64,000 nt of DNA, taken from positions 1 through 64,000 of the forward strand of contig CAIQBO010000020.1 in NCBI GenBank assembly GCA_903870145.1, given 5' to 3'. Every line of letters starts with the position of its first letter. The first letter of the stretch is position 1. Shown here piece after piece: positions 40,923-49,374 of the stretch. Origin of the DNA: an uncultured Burkholderiales bacterium (GTDB lineage Bacteria; Pseudomonadota; Gammaproteobacteria; Burkholderiales; Burkholderiaceae_C). The position numbers and the translations under genes were made by a program. Below the pieces are notes generated by a model. It was not told where the DNA came from, searched no databases, and was given only the letters and a program-made list of their open reading frames with translations.

Positions 40923-41846
40923 ATGCGAATTCGCTTTACCAAAATGCAGGGCGCCGGCAACGACTTTGTGGTGCTGGACGAAACCCGTGCGCTCTTGAAT
41001 TTATCGACAGCGCAATACCGGTATTTGGCCGACCGCCACCTCGGCGTGGGGGCAGATCAAATTTTGTCGGTGCGCGTTGCAAGCTCACCCGATGTGGACT
41101 TTGAGTACGTCATTCACAATGCCGACGGTGGTCAGGTCGAGCACTGTGGCAACGGTGCGCGCTGCTTTGTGCGCTATGTGCGAGACAAAGGCTTGACGCA
41201 AAAAGAGCGCATTCGCGTCAAAGTGCAGCACGGCGTGATTGAGTTGCAACTGAACACCGATGGCCGCGTCACGGTGGACATGGGCGCGCCTGTGATGGCT
41301 CTGCCCCAAGTGCCATTTAACGCGCAAGGCTTGCGCAGCCAAAGCGTCCATGACTGGCCTTTGTGGTACTTGCCCTTGCGCGTGACGGGCAGCAGTGATT
41401 TGACGCTGGTGCAGGTGGCTGTGCTGTCCATGGGCAACCCGCACGCGGTGCAAATCGTCGACACAGTAGAGACCGCCCCCGTTTTGAGCCTGGGGCCTTT
41501 GATAGAGGTGCACGCCGCTTTTCCCAAGCGTGTCAATGCGGGTTTCATGCAAATTGTGAATCGGCAATTGATTCGGCTGCGCGTTTTCGAGCGCGGTGCG
41601 GGCGAGACACTGTCTTGCGGCACCGGGGCTTGCGCGGCGGTGGTGGCAGGCATTCGCATGGGCCTGTTGGACGCACAAGTCGACGTGCAAACTCGGGGTG
41701 GCTTGCTGAGCATTGAATGGGCAGGCAGTGCTTTGAATGCGTGGGGCGCCAGCGTGCACATGACGGGGCCTGCTGCTGCAGTGTTTGAGGGCGAGATCGA
41801 TCTGCCTGATTTCCCCGAACAGCCCAACGCACACCTTGAAGGCTAA
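40923..41846 (+). CDS. dapF: Diaminopimelate epimerase
   Basis: [48 protein letters not shown]. Confidence 0.96.
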   Translation: MRIRFTKMQGAGNDFVVLDETRALLNLSTAQYRYLADRHLGVGADQILSVRVASSPDVDFEYVIHNADGGQVEHCGNGARCFVRYVRDKGLTQKERIRVKVQHGVIELQLNTDGRVTVDMGAPVMALPQVPFNAQGLRSQSVHDWPLWYLPLRVTGSSDLTLVQVAVLSMGNPHAVQIVDTVETAPVLSLGPLIEVHAAFPKRVNAGFMQIVNRQLIRLRVFERGAGETLSCGTGACAAVVAGIRMGLLDAQVDVQTRGGLLSIEWAGSALNAWGASVHMTGPAAAVFEGEIDLPDFPEQPNAHLEG

Positions 41847-41898
41847 CGCAGCTTGCATGTCAGACAACTTCAGAAAATCTTAATCAGGAAAACCTTGC

Positions 41899-42594
41899 AT
41901 GACCAACACCTCGATCAACCCGATGAACCCCATCACAGAAGACGACATTGCAGACTTTTTGACCAACACGCCTGATTTTTTTGAGCGCCATGCGCAAATT
42001 CTGGCTGCGGTGCAATTGACCAGTCCGCACAACCACAGGTCGGTCAGTTTGCAAGAGCGCCAGGCCGAGATGCTGCGCGAGAAAATTCGGGCCCTAGAGA
42101 TGCGCATCATGGACATGATTCGCCATGGCAACGAGAACATGATCATTGCCGAGAAACTGCAGCGCTGGGCTTGTGAGTTGCTGCAAACACCGGCGGCGCA
42201 AAGAGTCGAGTTGGCTTTGCAAAATATTCAAACGCGCTTTCAAGTGCCCCAAGCGGCCTTGCGCCTTTGGGGGGTGGATGCAGCCCATGCGAGTGCGGCT
42301 TATTGCCAACCCGTGAGCGACGAGGTCAAGCACTTGGCCAGCTCTTATGACGCCCCTTATGTGGGCTTGAACACCGGCTTGGAGGCCGTGCAGTGGTTGC
42401 AAGCGCCAACTGCCGCCGCTTCCGTGGCTTTGATGGCATTGCGCACGCGCAAAGACGAGCCAGCCTTTGGCCTGTTGGTGCTGGCTTCCCCCGATGCGCA
42501 GCGTTTTAACAGCGCCATGGGCACAGACTTTTTAGAGCAGTTGTCAGCCTTGTGCGGCGCTGCCTTGGCCGCCTTGCTCAGCCCAGAGGTGTGA
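41899..42594 (+). CDS. DUF484 family protein
   Basis: DDIADFLTNTPDFFERHAQILAAVQLTSPHN... SVSLQERQAEMLREKIRALE; between dapF and xerC. Confidence 0.88.
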   Translation: MTNTSINPMNPITEDDIADFLTNTPDFFERHAQILAAVQLTSPHNHRSVSLQERQAEMLREKIRALEMRIMDMIRHGNENMIIAEKLQRWACELLQTPAAQRVELALQNIQTRFQVPQAALRLWGVDAAHASAAYCQPVSDEVKHLASSYDAPYVGLNTGLEAVQWLQAPTAAASVALMALRTRKDEPAFGLLVLASPDAQRFNSAMGTDFLEQLSALCGAALAALLSPEV

Positions 42595-42597
42595 GCC

Positions 42598-43566
42598 ATG
42601 GACGAGCGCGTGGCGCGTTATTTGGAGCACGTTCGCTTTGAAAAGCGATTGGCACAGCGCACCTGCACGCTGTACGCCATTGACCTTGAAAAACTGCAAA
42701 CATGGGCGAGCGCGGCTGAACTTGCGTTGACCGATGTGCAAACCCCGCACGTGCGCAGATGGGTCGCGCAAATGCACAGCGCAGGGCGCTCGGGCCGCGG
42801 CATTGCTTTGATCTTGTCGGGTTGGCGCGGGTTTTACCATTGGTTGGCGCGAGAAGGTCTGATCCAGCACAACCCGATTCAAGGCGTCAGGGCGCCCAAG
42901 GCTGCCAAACCCTTGCCCAAGGCTTTGGGGGTGGACGAGGCGGTTCAATTGGCCTCGCACGTGCAAGATGCGGACGCGCCATGGCTGGAGGCGCGCGATG
43001 CGGCCATGGTCGAACTCTTGTACGGCTGCGGTTTGCGTGTGGGCGAGTTGACTGGCCTGGATGTGGCTGCCAGCGCCGAGGCTGCGCGTCAAGGGCGGGG
43101 CTGGCTCGACATGGCCAGCGCCGAAGTCATGGTCCAAGGCAAAGGCGGTAAACGCCGCAGCGTGCCATTGGGGCAAGCGGCTTTGCAAGCGCTCACGCGG
43201 TGGCTGGCGCTGCGCAATCCAGATGAGCCCCATTTGCCAGAGCAGCCAACCCCCAAGAGCACGCCATCAGACGCGCTGGCATTGTTTCCGGGCCGACACG
43301 GCACCCGTTTGACGGCGCAATCGGTCTGGCAGCGCTTGAAGCGCCGAAGTTTGCTGGCGGGCCTGGCCACCCCTGTGCATCCGCACATGCTGCGCCACTC
43401 GTTTGCCAGCCATGTGCTGCAGTCCAGTGGCGATTTAAGGGCGGTGCAAGAGCTGTTGGGTCATGCCAACATCAGCACCACACAGGTGTATACACGGTTA
43501 GATTTTCAACATTTGTCCAAAGCCTATGACGCGGCCCACCCCAGGGCCAAACGATCTGGCAAATAA
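42598..43566 (+). CDS. xerC: Tyrosine recombinase XerC
   Basis: LLYGCGLRVGELTGL, GKGGKRRSVPL, HPHMLRHSFASHVLQSSGDLRAVQELLGHANISTTQVYTRLDF. Confidence 0.95.
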   Translation: MDERVARYLEHVRFEKRLAQRTCTLYAIDLEKLQTWASAAELALTDVQTPHVRRWVAQMHSAGRSGRGIALILSGWRGFYHWLAREGLIQHNPIQGVRAPKAAKPLPKALGVDEAVQLASHVQDADAPWLEARDAAMVELLYGCGLRVGELTGLDVAASAEAARQGRGWLDMASAEVMVQGKGGKRRSVPLGQAALQALTRWLALRNPDEPHLPEQPTPKSTPSDALALFPGRHGTRLTAQSVWQRLKRRSLLAGLATPVHPHMLRHSFASHVLQSSGDLRAVQELLGHANISTTQVYTRLDFQHLSKAYDAAHPRAKRSGK

Positions 43567-43627
43567 CGCCCAGTGCGTTTTCGCATAGCGCCCATTTGCG
43601 TGCAGGGAGGTGGGACAATCCCCACCT

Positions 43628-44812
43628 ATGAAAACGATTCAACTCAAGGCGGGCAAAGAGCGCTCTTTGCAACGCAGACACCCTTGGATTTTTGAATCCG
43701 CCATTGCCTCTGGCAGCGCTGATGCGGGTGAAACAGTACGCGTACAAGCACATGATGGCCAATTTTTAGCCTGGGCCGCGTTCAGCCCTGACTCGCGCAT
43801 CCGGGCGCGGGTTTGGAGCTTTGAGCAGGCGCAGCGCATGGATGCTGAATTCATCCATGGCTTGGTTCAGACCTCCATACAAGCGCGTGCATGGTTCGAT
43901 GTGCAAAGCGATGGTCTGCGTTTGGTGCACGGCGAATCAGACGGCTTGCCCGGCTTGGTGGTGGACCGCTATGGCGATACCTTGGTGGCGCAATTCACCT
44001 CTTGCGGCACCGAGCGTTTCAAACAAGTCATCGTTGATGCCTTGCTGCAATGCACGGGCCTGAGCAAGTTGTACGAGCGCTCTGACGCCAATGTGCGCGC
44101 GCTCGAGGGCCTGCCCGAAGTCACGGGCTGGCTGCATGGTGAAGGCCCAACTGATTTATGCATTCAAGAGCACACTTGGCGCTTGAGTTTGGACATTGCG
44201 CAGGGCCATAAAACAGGTTTTTATTTGGACCAACGCGACAGCCGTCAGCGCTTTGCACAGCACACCGCCTTTCGCAAATTCAAGCGTGTGCTCAATTGTT
44301 ATTGCTATACCGGTGGTTTTACGGTGGCTGCCTTGGCCGGCGGAGCAGAGCACGTGACTTCGATCGACTCTTCAGGCCCTGCATTGGAGCGCGCCAAGCG
44401 CAATGTGGTGTTGAATGGCTTTGATTTGGCGCGCACCACGTTCATGGATGCGGATGTGAACGCCAGCCTGCGCGCCTTCATCGAGCAGGGTGTGCAGTTT
44501 GATGCGATTGTGCTGGACCCGCCCAAATTCGCCCCCAGCGCAGCGCATGCCGAGCGCGCAGCGCGGGCCTACAAGGACATCAACCGCTTGGCTTTTAAAT
44601 TGTTGTCCATCGGGGGTGAGTTGTTCACTTACTCCTGCTCAGGCGGTATCAGCGCAGATTTGTTTCACAAAATTGTGGCCTCGGCCGGCTTGGATGCGGG
44701 TGTGGACGGCTTCATCAGCGAGCGCTTGCAAGGCGCGCCCGACCACCCGATGACGGTTTGCTTTCCAGAAGGCGAGTATTTGAAAGGCTTGGTGGTGCTG
44801 CGGCGTTCTTGA
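43628..44812 (+). CDS. Class I SAM-dependent rRNA methyltransferase (RlmI-like, PUA domain)
   Basis: QLKAGKERSLQRRHPWIFESAIAS; DQRDSRQRF; NCYCYTGGFTVAALAGGAEHVTSID; VLDPPKFAPS. Confidence 0.9.
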   Translation: MKTIQLKAGKERSLQRRHPWIFESAIASGSADAGETVRVQAHDGQFLAWAAFSPDSRIRARVWSFEQAQRMDAEFIHGLVQTSIQARAWFDVQSDGLRLVHGESDGLPGLVVDRYGDTLVAQFTSCGTERFKQVIVDALLQCTGLSKLYERSDANVRALEGLPEVTGWLHGEGPTDLCIQEHTWRLSLDIAQGHKTGFYLDQRDSRQRFAQHTAFRKFKRVLNCYCYTGGFTVAALAGGAEHVTSIDSSGPALERAKRNVVLNGFDLARTTFMDADVNASLRAFIEQGVQFDAIVLDPPKFAPSAAHAERAARAYKDINRLAFKLLSIGGELFTYSCSGGISADLFHKIVASAGLDAGVDGFISERLQGAPDHPMTVCFPEGEYLKGLVVLRRS

Positions 44813-44887
44813 AATGGCCGTTACACTCGCCACCTCTTTCTTGGCGCATGCTGCGTTGTTAATTTTTATCATGTTTGGAGAAATTGC

Positions 44888-45958
44888 ATGGCTTTGATTC
44901 CTGCCACCATCTTGACCGGCTTCTTGGGCGCGGGCAAAACCACCTTGCTCAAGCGCGTGCTGACCGAAGCGCATGGTCAAAAAATTGCCATCATCGAAAA
45001 CGAGTTTGGTGAAGAAAACATTGACAACGACATTTTGGTCTCTGACACGCAAGAGCAAATCATTCAGATGAGCAATGGCTGCATTTGCTGCACCATTCGC
45101 GAAGACCTGCGCACCACCTTGCAAACTTTGGCAGCCCAAAAACGCAAGGGCGAGTTGAATTTTGACCGCGTGGTGATTGAGACCACGGGCCTGGCCGACC
45201 CCGGCCCAGTGGCGCAAACTTTTTTCATGGACGACGAGATTGCTGAAAGTTTTTTACTGGACTCCATTTTGACTTTGGTGGACGCCAAACATGCAGCGCA
45301 GCAACTCAATGACCGACAAGAAGCACGGCGCCAAGTGGGCTTTGCCGACCAAATTTTCATCAGCAAGGCGGACCTGGTCTCCAAGCCTGAATTGGAGGCT
45401 TTGCAGCATCGCTTGGCCCACATGAACCCGCGTGCACCGCAAAAAGTGCTGCATTTCGGTGAAGTGGCTTTGTCTGAAGTGTTTGATCTTCGTGGCTTTA
45501 ATTTGAATGCCAAATTGGACATTGAACCCGACTTTTTGAAGGAAGAGGGGCATGCGCATGCTGAACATGATCACGGGCATGATCACGCGCATGAGCATGG
45601 TGAGCAGTGTGATCACCCCTCACACCAAGCAGAGCATCACGGGCATCACCATCATCACGATGACGATGTCAAAAGTTTTGTGTTCAGATCTGAGCGGGCC
45701 TTCGAGCCGGCCAAGTTGGAAGATTTTTTAGGCGCGATTGTGAATATTTATGGCCCGCGCATGCTGCGTTACAAGGGGGTCTTGAATATGAAGGGCACCG
45801 AGCGCAAGGTCATTTTCCAAGGCGTGCACCAGTTGATGGGAAGCGATTTGGGCCCAGCTTGGGCAGAAAACGAGACCAAACTCAGCAAAATGGTGTTCAT
45901 CGGCATTGATCTGCCCAAAGACATTTTGTTGCAAGGTTTGGAGCAATGTTTGGTATAG
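44888..45958 (+). CDS. CobW/COG0523 family GTPase with His-rich region
   Basis: TILTGFLGAGKTTLLKRVL, NGCICCTIREDL (CxCC), HAHAEHDHGHDHAHEHGEQCDHPSHQAEHHGHHHHHDDD. Confidence 0.93.
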   Translation: MALIPATILTGFLGAGKTTLLKRVLTEAHGQKIAIIENEFGEENIDNDILVSDTQEQIIQMSNGCICCTIREDLRTTLQTLAAQKRKGELNFDRVVIETTGLADPGPVAQTFFMDDEIAESFLLDSILTLVDAKHAAQQLNDRQEARRQVGFADQIFISKADLVSKPELEALQHRLAHMNPRAPQKVLHFGEVALSEVFDLRGFNLNAKLDIEPDFLKEEGHAHAEHDHGHDHAHEHGEQCDHPSHQAEHHGHHHHHDDDVKSFVFRSERAFEPAKLEDFLGAIVNIYGPRMLRYKGVLNMKGTERKVIFQGVHQLMGSDLGPAWAENETKLSKMVFIGIDLPKDILLQGLEQCLV

Positions 45959-46056
45959 ATTGGCCAGTCTGCGTTTTTGCCTTGCGCAGTCGCTACAATC
46001 TGCGCGCTGACAAGGCGCCGTTCGCGGTGCCCAAATAACCCCAGAAGGTCGAAAAC

Positions 46057-46143
46057 ATGGGTTTTGATGCAAATGAGCCAATGACCACAGTTTATTTGCC
46101 CCAGGCTGACGCTGAATTTCAGCGTGTAAGCCGCCACGGCTAG
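46057..46143 (+). CDS. Possible 28-aa upstream ORF (leader peptide) before the dksA-like gene
   Basis: MGFDANEPMTTVYLPQADAEFQRVSRHG* with gaaggt upstream; stop 10 nt before GTG of the dksA-like ORF, different frame. Confidence 0.35.
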   Translation: MGFDANEPMTTVYLPQADAEFQRVSRHG

Positions 46144-46153
46144 GAGATAGGAC

Positions 46154-47365
46154 GTGAAAAAGCCCTCTAAAACGAGCTCAAAAAGCCCGGCTAAAAAGCC
46201 GACCTCGAAAAATGCGGGGAAATCCGTTGCGACTCCAAAAGCCGTAGTCAAGGTCAAGCCCTCAAGCAAACTGCCCGCCAAACCTGCCCCCACCAAAGCC
46301 GCCCCTAAAGCTGCCCCATTGAAAGCGACCTTGAAAGCCTCTGTGAAACCCAAAGTGCCAGCCAAAGTGCCAGCCAAAGTGGCTGCCAAAGTGACTGCCA
46401 AAGTGACGGCCAAGGCGCCGGTTAAAGCGATGGTGAAATCCAGTCACAAAAGTGCCGCCAAGCCGGTGCCTAAAACACTTGCCAAGTCGGCACCCACAGC
46501 TGCGACCAAACCCAAGTTGAAAGCACCGGTGAAAAACGCAGCCAAGTTGCCTGTCAAAGTGCCAGCGAAAGCCAGCCCCCAGGCCCCAGCAAAAGCAGCC
46601 AAGAAAGCCATTGCAAAGCCGCCTGCCAAGCCAGCCTCTAAACTGACCAAGCCCGCACCCGCAGCCAAGCCGAGTAAACCAGTTAAAGCAGCCAAACCAA
46701 GTAAAGAAGTGGCCAAAGTTGCTGAGGTAGCGCTGGTGGCGCTGCCAGGATCACCGGACTTGCCTGTGCGTTCCGTACGGCCTTCGGCGCGTTTGGCTCA
46801 AATCACAGTGCCCTCCATGGCCCAATCGATTGCCTCTACCGCAGCCAAAGCCAGTTATTTACAAAATATGCCCTCTCAAGCCCTGACACCTCCGCCATTT
46901 GTGGCGGTTAAAAAAGACCCTAAATTGGCCAACAATTGGAAAACCAAAAAACCCGATCAGCTGCGTGACGCAGAGATTTTGGCCATGTCGGACAACGACT
47001 ACATGAACGACGCGCAGATGGCGTTTTTCCGCTTCAAATTGGTGGAGCTTAAAAATGGCATCTTGGCCAATGCGGGTGAAACCACCGAGCATTTGCGTGA
47101 AGACACAGTGGTGGTGCCTGACCCCGCAGACCGCGCCACCATTGAAGAGGAGCACGCCTTGGAGTTGCGCACACGCGACCGCGAGCGCAAGTTGCTCAAG
47201 AAAATTGAGCAGTCCATTCAGCGCATTGACTCAGGTGACTACGGTTACTGCGATGAAACCGGCGAACCCATCGGTGTAGGCCGTTTGTTGGCTCGCCCCA
47301 CAGCCAATTTGTCCCTGGAAGCGCAGCAGCGCCGTGAGTTGAAGCAAAAAATGTTTGGCGATTGA
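46154..47365 (+). CDS. DksA/TraR-family RNA polymerase-binding protein with long Lys/Pro/Ala-rich N-terminal extension
   Basis: GTG start after taggagatag; C-terminal YMNDAQMAFFRFKLVELKNGIL...LLKKIEQSIQRIDSGDYGYCDETGEPIGVGRLLARPTANLSLEAQQRREL. Confidence 0.9.
   Translation: MKKPSKTSSKSPAKKPTSKNAGKSVATPKAVVKVKPSSKLPAKPAPTKAAPKAAPLKATLKASVKPKVPAKVPAKVAAKVTAKVTAKAPVKAMVKSSHKSAAKPVPKTLAKSAPTAATKPKLKAPVKNAAKLPVKVPAKASPQAPAKAAKKAIAKPPAKPASKLTKPAPAAKPSKPVKAAKPSKEVAKVAEVALVALPGSPDLPVRSVRPSARLAQITVPSMAQSIASTAAKASYLQNMPSQALTPPPFVAVKKDPKLANNWKTKKPDQLRDAEILAMSDNDYMNDAQMAFFRFKLVELKNGILANAGETTEHLREDTVVVPDPADRATIEEEHALELRTRDRERKLLKKIEQSIQRIDSGDYGYCDETGEPIGVGRLLARPTANLSLEAQQRRELKQKMFGD
46351..46422 (+). repeat. 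Six 12-bp imperfect tandem units (caaagtgccagc-like) within the dksA-like ORF
   Basis: caaagtgccagc, caaagtgccagc, caaagtggctgc, caaagtgactgc, caaagtgacggc, caaggcgccggt. Confidence 0.85.
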
Positions 47366-47388
47366 CCTTCAATGGCTTGCTGACTGTG

Positions 47389-47417
47389 AAAAAAGGCCCC
47401 GAACTGGGCCTTTTTTT
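47389..47417 (+). terminator. Rho-independent terminator after dksA-like gene
   Basis: aaaaaaggccccgaactgggccttttttt. Confidence 0.85.
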
Positions 47418-47626
47418 CTGCCTCCCGCCAAAGACTCGACGCAGGCGAGAAAAAAGATAAAAATATTTAAATTTTTTTAGCCTTCAGAACTTACTTTCAG
47501 TCCATCTTGTAAGTGCCTCATTTGCAAGGATTTTTTGCAAAAATCTAGATTTAAATAGAGCCCTAAGCCCTTGATTTCATTGATAAAAACTCAAAAACCC
47601 GTTTGCGAACGCGTGAATTCCTGATA

Positions 47627-47666
47627 AAGTGCAATTAAGTGCAATTAAGTGGGAAAAAGTGCCTGC
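47627..47666 (+). promoter_or_regulatory. Putative MraZ box: four AAGTG direct repeats at 10-bp period
   Basis: aagtgcaatt aagtgcaatt aagtgggaaa aagtgcctgc, immediately upstream of mraZ. Confidence 0.8.
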
Positions 47667-47699
47667 TGCATTTCCTATTGATCAGGAAAAGAGATTTAC

Positions 47700-48128
47700 G
47701 TGTTTCAAGGTGCTTCATCGCTGAGTTTGGATGCAAAAGGACGCTTGTCGGTGCCCACGCGGCATCGCGAGTTTTTGGGCGCCACTGCGGGTGGTCAGCT
47801 GACCATCACCAAGCACCCCCATGGCTGCTTGATGGTTTTCCCGCGCCCCGAGTGGGAGCGCTTTCGCGAGCGCATTGCCCAGTTGCCGATGCAAGCGCAG
47901 TGGTGGAAGCGGATTTTTCTGGGCAATGCCATGGATGTGGAGTTGGACGGCACGGGCCGAGTTTTGATTTCTCCTGAATTGCGCCAAGCCGCAGGCATCG
48001 CTCGGGACACGATTTTGCTGGGCATGGGCAACCACTTTGAGTTGTGGGACAAGGCCGCCTATGACACCCAAGAAGCCAAGGCCATGCAGGGCGATATGCC
48101 CGATGTCTTCAAGGACTTTTCGTTCTGA
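47700..48128 (+). CDS. mraZ: Transcriptional regulator MraZ (GTG start)
   Basis: [26 protein letters not shown] ... [21 protein letters not shown]. Confidence 0.95.
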   Translation: MFQGASSLSLDAKGRLSVPTRHREFLGATAGGQLTITKHPHGCLMVFPRPEWERFRERIAQLPMQAQWWKRIFLGNAMDVELDGTGRVLISPELRQAAGIARDTILLGMGNHFELWDKAAYDTQEAKAMQGDMPDVFKDFSF

Positions 48129-48136
48129 GGCATTCA

Positions 48137-49069
48137 GTGACATCCACATGGCAACACACCACAGTTTTACTCACCGAGGCGGTTGACGCAGTGTTGGGTG
48201 AGGCAGTTCAAGCGCAAGGCGTTTATGTCGACGCCACCTTTGGCAGAGGGGGTCATTCTCGTTTGATCTTGTCGCGCTTGCCCAAGAGCGCGAGGTTGGT
48301 GGCGTTTGACAAAGATTTAGAAGCGGTCAATTGTGCACAGCAGTTGCAAGCACAAGACGCACGGTTTTCCATTCGCCATGAGGGCTTTTGCACCTTGGGC
48401 GAGTTGCCCGCTGCCAGTGTTGCAGGGGTGCTCATGGACTTGGGCATCAGTTCCCCTCAAGTTGACAACCCCAAGAGGGGTTTTTCTTTTCGTTTCGATG
48501 GGCCTTTGGACATGCGCATGGACACCACGCGCGGCCAAAGCGTCTCTGAGTGGCTGGCCATTGCCAGTGTGGATCAGATCGCGGAGGTGGTACGTGACTA
48601 TGGCGAAGAACGGTTTGCTGTTCCGATTGCAAAGGCGATTGTGGCTCGCCGACAAGAGAGGGGCCCAATTTCAACCACCACCGATTTGGCCAGCATCGTG
48701 GCTGGCTCGGTCAAAACCCGCGAGCCGGGCCAGAACCCTGCAACGCGGACATTTCAGGCTCTTCGGATTTTCATCAATGCCGAGCTTGAAGAACTCCAAC
48801 AGGCGCTAGAGGCCAGCCTCCAAGTGCTGCAGCCGGGCGGTCGCCTGGTGGTGATCAGTTTCCATTCCTTGGAAGACCGCATCGTCAAGCAGTTCATTGT
48901 CAAACATTCCCGCGAGGTGTATGACCGGCGTGCGCCGTTTGCAGCGCCTCAAGCCATGAAGCTGCGGGCCTTGCAGCGCATCCGGCCCAGCGCGGCGGAG
49001 GTGGCTGCCAACCCGCGTGCGCGCAGTGCGATCATGCGCGTGGCTGAAAGAACCGAGGTTGCGGCATGA
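48137..49069 (+). CDS. rsmH: 16S rRNA m4C1402 methyltransferase RsmH (MraW)
   Basis: [64 protein letters not shown]. Confidence 0.96.
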   Translation: MTSTWQHTTVLLTEAVDAVLGEAVQAQGVYVDATFGRGGHSRLILSRLPKSARLVAFDKDLEAVNCAQQLQAQDARFSIRHEGFCTLGELPAASVAGVLMDLGISSPQVDNPKRGFSFRFDGPLDMRMDTTRGQSVSEWLAIASVDQIAEVVRDYGEERFAVPIAKAIVARRQERGPISTTTDLASIVAGSVKTREPGQNPATRTFQALRIFINAELEELQQALEASLQVLQPGGRLVVISFHSLEDRIVKQFIVKHSREVYDRRAPFAAPQAMKLRALQRIRPSAAEVAANPRARSAIMRVAERTEVAA

Positions 49070-49374
49070 CACGGCGCAACTTGTTCTTGTTGGTTTTTGT
49101 GGTGGCCACTGCGCTGTTTTTGGTGCGAACCCATTATGAAGCGCGCCGCTTGTTCATGAGCTTGGAGTCAGCCAGCAAAGAAGCCACACGTTTAGAAGTT
49201 GAGTTTGAGCGCCTTCAAGTTGAAAGTCGCTCGCAGGCTTCGCCCTTGCGCATTGAGCAAATCGCCAAACAGCAATTGCAGATGCGAACCGTCACGCCTG
49301 GCATCACGCAGTATGTGCAGCAACCCTCTGGCGCGTCACTTGGCGTGAAAGCTGCGAAGGAGACTGTGAAATGA
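49066..49374 (+). CDS. ftsL: Cell division protein FtsL
   Basis: Small single-TM protein between rsmH and fts[37 protein letters not shown]. Confidence 0.9.
   Translation: MTRRNLFLLVFVVATALFLVRTHYEARRLFMSLESASKEATRLEVEFERLQVESRSQASPLRIEQIAKQQLQMRTVTPGITQYVQQPSGASLGVKAAKETVK

Noticed and set aside
46154-46740. Low-complexity K/P/A region considered as a separate histone H1-like gene or frameshift artefact
   Set aside because: Reading frame is continuous into the DksA core with no stop or internal terminator; treated as one protein.
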